64,000 bases of DNA, taken from Streptomyces sp. DH24 (GTDB lineage Bacteria > Actinomycetota > Actinomycetes > Streptomycetales > Streptomycetaceae). The position numbers were made by a program, and so were the translations under genes. Location: positions 1 to 64,000 of the forward strand of contig NZ_JARVKW010000026.1 of NCBI RefSeq assembly GCF_029813775.1, in the 5' to 3' direction. Under the pieces are notes generated by a model. The model did no database searches. It was not told where the DNA came from and saw only the letters and a list, made by a program, of their open reading frames with translations. Shown here piece after piece: positions 60,990 through 64,000 of this stretch (the stretch's first letter is position 1; each line of letters starts with the position of its first letter).

Positions 60990-62402
60990 ATGCGGTCGGG
61001 CAACGGCAGGACGGGGGGCGTCGTGGACGACGGAAACAGCGGGCGTACCGGGCACACGGACCGGGCGGCGCGGCGGGACGAGGCGGTGCGGGCCGCCGTG
61101 GAACAGGGCCTGCTGGGCCCGGAGCTCCCCATCGCGGCGCTCCTCGACGTGACCGGGATACGCGAGTCGGCGGCGGAGCTGCGGGCGGCGTTCGAAGCGG
61201 TGACGGCTCCGGGCACGCCCGTGCTGCACGCGTTCGCGGTGAAGGCGACCCCGCTGGTGCCGGTGCTGCGGCTGCTGCGCGAGGAGGGCCTGGGCGCGGA
61301 GGTGGCGAGCCCGGGCGAGCTGGCCCTGGCCCGGGCGGCGGGGCTGCCCCCGGACCGCACGGTGCTCGACTCGCCGGCCAAGACACCGGCGGAACTGCTG
61401 GAGGCACTGGCCCTCGGCATCGCCGTCAACGTGGACAACCCGCAGGAGCTAGACCGCGTGGACGCCCTCATGGCGTCGGCGACCAGCCGCTCCCCCGTCG
61501 GAATCCGGGTGAATCCGCAGGTCGGCGCGGGGTCCATCGAGGCGTTGTCCACAGCGACGGCGACCTCGAAGTTCGGGGTGGCGCTGCGGGACGACGGCGC
61601 CCGGGAGTGGGTCGTGCGGTCCTGTCTGGACCGGCCGTGGCTGACCCGGCTGCACGCCCACACCGGTTCCCAGGGCGTGCCGCTGTCCCTGATGGCCGAG
61701 GGCGTGGCCGAGACGTACGCGCTCGCGGAGGAGATCAACCGGCGCGCGGGCGAGCGGCGGATCGACACGATCGACATCGGCGGCGGACTGCCGGTGAACT
61801 TCACCTCCGACGAGGTGACACCGACGTACGCGCAGTACGCGCGGGTGCTGCGGGAGGCGGTGCCGGGGCTGCTCGACGGGCGGTACGGGCTGGTCACCGA
61901 GTTCGGGCGGTCACTGCTGGCCAAGCACGGGACGGTGGTGGCGCGGGTCGAGTACGCCAAGAGCGCGGGCGGGCGGCCGGTGGCGGTGACGCACGCGGGC
62001 GTGCAGGTCGCGACGCGGACGGTGTACGCGCCGGGGGCCTGGCCGCTGCGCATCGCCGCGTACGACGGCAAGGGACGGCCCAAGTCCGGGCCGGAGGTGG
62101 TGCAGGACGTCGCCGGGCCGGCCTGTTTCGCGGGCGACCTGCTCGCCACCGGGCGGGCGCTGCCGCTGCTGGAGCAGGGGGACTACGCGGCGGCGCTGGA
62201 CACCGGCGCGTACTACTTCGCGCACCACTACGCGTACAACTCCCTGGCGCGGCCCGGCATTTACGGCTTCGCCCCGGACGGCGGCGGGGGCGTCGCGTTC
62301 GCGACGGTGCGGGAGCCGCAGACGGTGCGGGAGATCGTGGCGGAGTCCGGCGGGGCGCACGCCACGGCCCTCACCGCCCTCCGGAACACCCCGACCGACT
62401 GA
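60990..62402 (+). CDS. PLP-dependent amino-acid decarboxylase (DAP-decarboxylase fold)
   Basis: A 470-residue fold-type III decarboxylase. The PLP lysine is about K85 in VLHAFAVKATPLVPVL; EVASPGELALARAAGL, HAHTGSQGVPLSLM, IDTIDIGGGLPVNF and DTGAYYFAHHYAYNSL are the family blocks. It may act on diaminopimelate, ornithine/lysine or another amino acid; the motif order alone does not decide. ATG 60990 is used; GTG 61023 with GGGGGG upstream is an equal alternative. It is divergent from the hut operon. Confidence 0.85.
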   Translation: MRSGNGRTGGVVDDGNSGRTGHTDRAARRDEAVRAAVEQGLLGPELPIAALLDVTGIRESAAELRAAFEAVTAPGTPVLHAFAVKATPLVPVLRLLREEGLGAEVASPGELALARAAGLPPDRTVLDSPAKTPAELLEALALGIAVNVDNPQELDRVDALMASATSRSPVGIRVNPQVGAGSIEALSTATATSKFGVALRDDGAREWVVRSCLDRPWLTRLHAHTGSQGVPLSLMAEGVAETYALAEEINRRAGERRIDTIDIGGGLPVNFTSDEVTPTYAQYARVLREAVPGLLDGRYGLVTEFGRSLLAKHGTVVARVEYAKSAGGRPVAVTHAGVQVATRTVYAPGAWPLRIAAYDGKGRPKSGPEVVQDVAGPACFAGDLLATGRALPLLEQGDYAAALDTGAYYFAHHYAYNSLARPGIYGFAPDGGGGVAFATVREPQTVREIVAESGGAHATALTALRNTPTD

Positions 62403-62403
62403 G

Positions 62404-62603
62404 CCGCACACCCCGGCCGCCGCCCGCGCCACCACCCCGGCGGACGCGGGCCACCACCGACCGAACGCCCCCGTCACAGAACCCGGCGACCCCGCCGACC
62501 GATCCGCACACCCCACCCGCCGCCCACGCCACCACCCCGGCCGACGCGGGCCACCACCGACCGAACGCCCCCGACACAGAACCCGGCGGCCCGGCCGACC
62601 GAA
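62404..62603. repeat. Two-copy 100-bp tandem repeat
   Basis: Positions 62404-62503 and 62504-62603 are two adjacent copies of a 100-bp unit (for example CCACCACCGACCGAACGCCC at 62451-62470 and again at 62551-62570), about 91% identical with no indels. It lies in the convergent gap after the decarboxylase stop. There is no coding sequence across it. Confidence 0.92.
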
Positions 62604-62611
62604 CGCTCCCG

Positions 62612-63193
62612 CTAAACCAACGCCGCCGTGCGTCGGCGGGCGCCTCCGGGGGCCGCGTCGCCCGCCGCGATGCCCGTGCCGCGGTAGCCCTTGACGGTCT
62701 TCCCGGCCGGACGGCCGCCCGCGGTGAGCCAGTCGACGCGCACCCACAGCAGCACCTCGTCGGCCCGCTCCAGCCGCCCGAACCACGCGGCCTTCAGCCA
62801 CAGCCCGGCGCCCGTCCCGGCCAGCAGCATGCCGCCCGCCGCGGGCACGGCGAACGCGCTGCCCACCGCCGCCAGGAAGGCGAGCAGCAGCCACCAGCGG
62901 TGTCCCCGGCGCCAGTTGCGGGTGGTCACCGCCCGGTCCTGGAGCACGTCGTGCTTGCCCGCGCGGGCCGCCGAGCGGGCCCGCGCGCGGTACCGGCCAC
63001 GCCGCGCGTACGCCACGACGGCCGCCGCGACCAGGAACAGCGCGGCCCCGGCCAGTACCCCGATCCGGCGTCCGGTCAGCCCCGGCACCGCCGTGCCGAT
63101 GCCCGCCGCCAGTACGCCCAGCCACCACAGCGGCGCCGCCCCGGCCCGTAGAACGACGGCCACCCGAGCCAGCCCCTGTCCTCCGCGTGCCAC
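62612..63193 (-). CDS. Hypothetical membrane protein
   Basis: A 193-residue protein. GTG 63193 is chosen for GGGAGG eight bases upstream; the upstream extension is unlike protein. It has hydrophobic spans at about 18-37, 42-62 and 98-132, with a basic loop RRGRYRARARSAARAGKHDVL between, and the soluble segment FGRLERADEVLLWVRVDWLTAGGRPAGKTVKGYRG. I do not recognise a family. Its stop lies eight bases past the 100-bp tandem repeat. Confidence 0.7.
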   Translation of the reverse strand: MARGGQGLARVAVVLRAGAAPLWWLGVLAAGIGTAVPGLTGRRIGVLAGAALFLVAAAVVAYARRGRYRARARSAARAGKHDVLQDRAVTTRNWRRGHRWWLLLAFLAAVGSAFAVPAAGGMLLAGTGAGLWLKAAWFGRLERADEVLLWVRVDWLTAGGRPAGKTVKGYRGTGIAAGDAAPGGARRRTAALV

Positions 63194-63258
63194 GTCAGCC
63201 TCCCGTCTCACGTCTGTCGAAGTTCGCGCAGTGCGAAGTGTCCGAAGGATGTAACGGA

Positions 63259-63287
63259 GTTTTAGGACAGGCACGTTAGCGAGGCAA
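63259..63287 (-). promoter_or_regulatory. Promoter of membrane-protein gene
   Basis: The minus strand has TTGCCT (63282-63287), a 17-nt spacer and TAAAAC (63259-63264), about 65 bases upstream of GTG 63193. The spacing is ideal and both boxes are fair for a vegetative promoter. Confidence 0.55.
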
Positions 63288-63349
63288 GGTGAGACGAATC
63301 TGAGAATCGGCGACCGGCGCCCCGGACCGGCCACGGCCGGCCACGGGGC

Positions 63350-64000
63350 TCACTCCACGAACAGGCCCCTGGCCGCCGCCCGCGCGTCGAACTCCTCCAG
63401 CCGCGCCTGCGCGTCCGGCAGGTCGTCGCACATGGCCTCCAGCAGCACCCGGCCCAGCAGCATCGGGCCGCAGGCCGTGTCGAAGGCGAGCGCGGTCCCG
63501 ACGGCGGCGGGCAGCAGCAGGTCGGACACCTTGGCGACCGGCGCGAAGGCCGAGTCGGCCACGGTCACCACGGTCAGCCCCGCCTCCTTGGCGTGGGCGA
63601 GGGTGTCGACGACCTCGCGGGGATGCCGGGGCAGCGCGAAGCAGATGAGCGCCGTCGCACCGGCCCGGACGGCGGCGTCGATGCGGTCCTGCACCATCGT
63701 GCCGCCCTCGCCCAGCAGCCGTACGTCCGGATGGACCTTGGCGGCGAAGTAGGCGAAGCCGTACGCCTGTGCCGCCGCCGCGCGCAGTCCGAGGACGGGC
63801 AGCGGGCGGGAGGCGGCGAGCAGCCGTCCCGCCCTGCGCACGGGCCGGGGGTCGGCCAGCGCCTCCGACAGGTGCCTGAGGTTCTCGATCTCGGCCTCGA
63901 CGGCCTGCTGGAACTCGTTGAACGAGCCCGTGTCCGCCGTCTGCTCCGGGGGCGCCACCTCGCGCAGGTGGCGGCGCAGGGCCGGGTAGCCGTCGAAGCC
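63350..64000 (-). CDS. MurR/RpiR-family regulator, partial (5' end beyond window)
   Basis: At least 216 codons, open past the right edge: the sequence upstream of the in-frame GTG at 63958 continues as GFDGYPALRRHLREVAPPEQ, the end of a typical RpiR helix-turn-helix (GF.GYP.LR). The rest is an SIS domain (PVLGLRAAAAQAYGFAYFAAKV, ALICFALPRHPREVVDTLAHA, VVTVADSAFAPVAKV). RpiR regulators sense phosphorylated sugars. Here the neighbours are a decarboxylase and the hut genes, so the ligand is unclear. Confidence 0.85.
   Translation of the reverse strand, partial: GFDGYPALRRHLREVAPPEQTADTGSFNEFQQAVEAEIENLRHLSEALADPRPVRRAGRLLAASRPLPVLGLRAAAAQAYGFAYFAAKVHPDVRLLGEGGTMVQDRIDAAVRAGATALICFALPRHPREVVDTLAHAKEAGLTVVTVADSAFAPVAKVSDLLLPAAVGTALAFDTACGPMLLGRVLLEAMCDDLPDAQARLEEFDARAAARGLFVE

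Overview
The window is about 64 kb of very GC-rich chromosomal DNA with strong G/C bias at third codon positions. The developmental regulator WhiB, F420 biosynthesis genes, a SigB/SigF-type partner-switching sigma locus and many LytR-CpsA-Psr (LCP) wall proteins point to Streptomyces. From memory, the gene order matches the S. coelicolor SCO3020-SCO3075 core region, and part of it (manA / SIS / Trm112 / manB / DUF3499 / metallopeptidase / whiB / fbiAB / mannose-1-phosphate guanylyltransferase / LCP) also matches M. tuberculosis around Rv3255c-Rv3268. I see no prophage, insertion sequence, CRISPR array or tRNA; this is core chromosome.

Layout. Positions 1-420 are the promoter and leader of an rRNA operon read leftward, with the 16S gene beyond the left edge. 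0.4-6.4 kb holds SpoIIM-like and RDD membrane proteins, a conserved hypothetical, S-adenosylhomocysteinase with a long structured leader, and a cation diffusion facilitator. 6.5-17.2 kb is a mannose-activation and glycosyltransfer block: manA, an SIS protein, a Trm112-like protein, manB, DUF3499, a zincin-like protein, DUF5719 and a giant membrane glycosyltransferase. whiB follows (17.3-17.6 kb), then cysteine dioxygenase behind a remarkable leader, fbiA-fbiB, an AlkA-like glycosylase and a sugar nucleotidyltransferase. 24-37 kb is a cell-envelope block: a secreted PGRP amidase, five LCP proteins, a family 2 glycosyltransferase, and a Cys-rich copper-storage-like protein. 37-46 kb holds acyl-CoA metabolism, UDP-glucose dehydrogenase, an ABATE/CGNR regulator divergent from two VOC proteins, and an operon purK-purE-dipeptidase-small ORF-degenerate dipeptidase. 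46-50.7 kb has GtrA, an OmpR-type two-component system and a divergent POT peptide transporter. 51-53.4 kb is prsI-arsI-sigI. 53.7-55.3 kb is a sigma-like/ricin fusion. 55.3-60.8 kb is the histidine-utilisation operon hutU-M20-hutF-hutI. The right end has a PLP decarboxylase, a membrane protein and a truncated MurR/RpiR regulator.

The most interesting signal is at 18046-18300. A predicted promoter places transcription start at the ATG of a 32-codon ORF whose last ten codons include six Cys codons. It ends 120 nt before cysteine dioxygenase, and part of it is complementary to the ribosome-binding region of that gene. This looks like a leaderless polycysteine sensor controlling cysteine catabolism. 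Other points to check are a dipeptidase paralogue that has lost its metal ligands, a 42-codon ORF between the two dipeptidases, a structured leader with a terminator-like hairpin and phased response-regulator repeats at the POT transporter, and several uncharacterised operators and tandem repeats.
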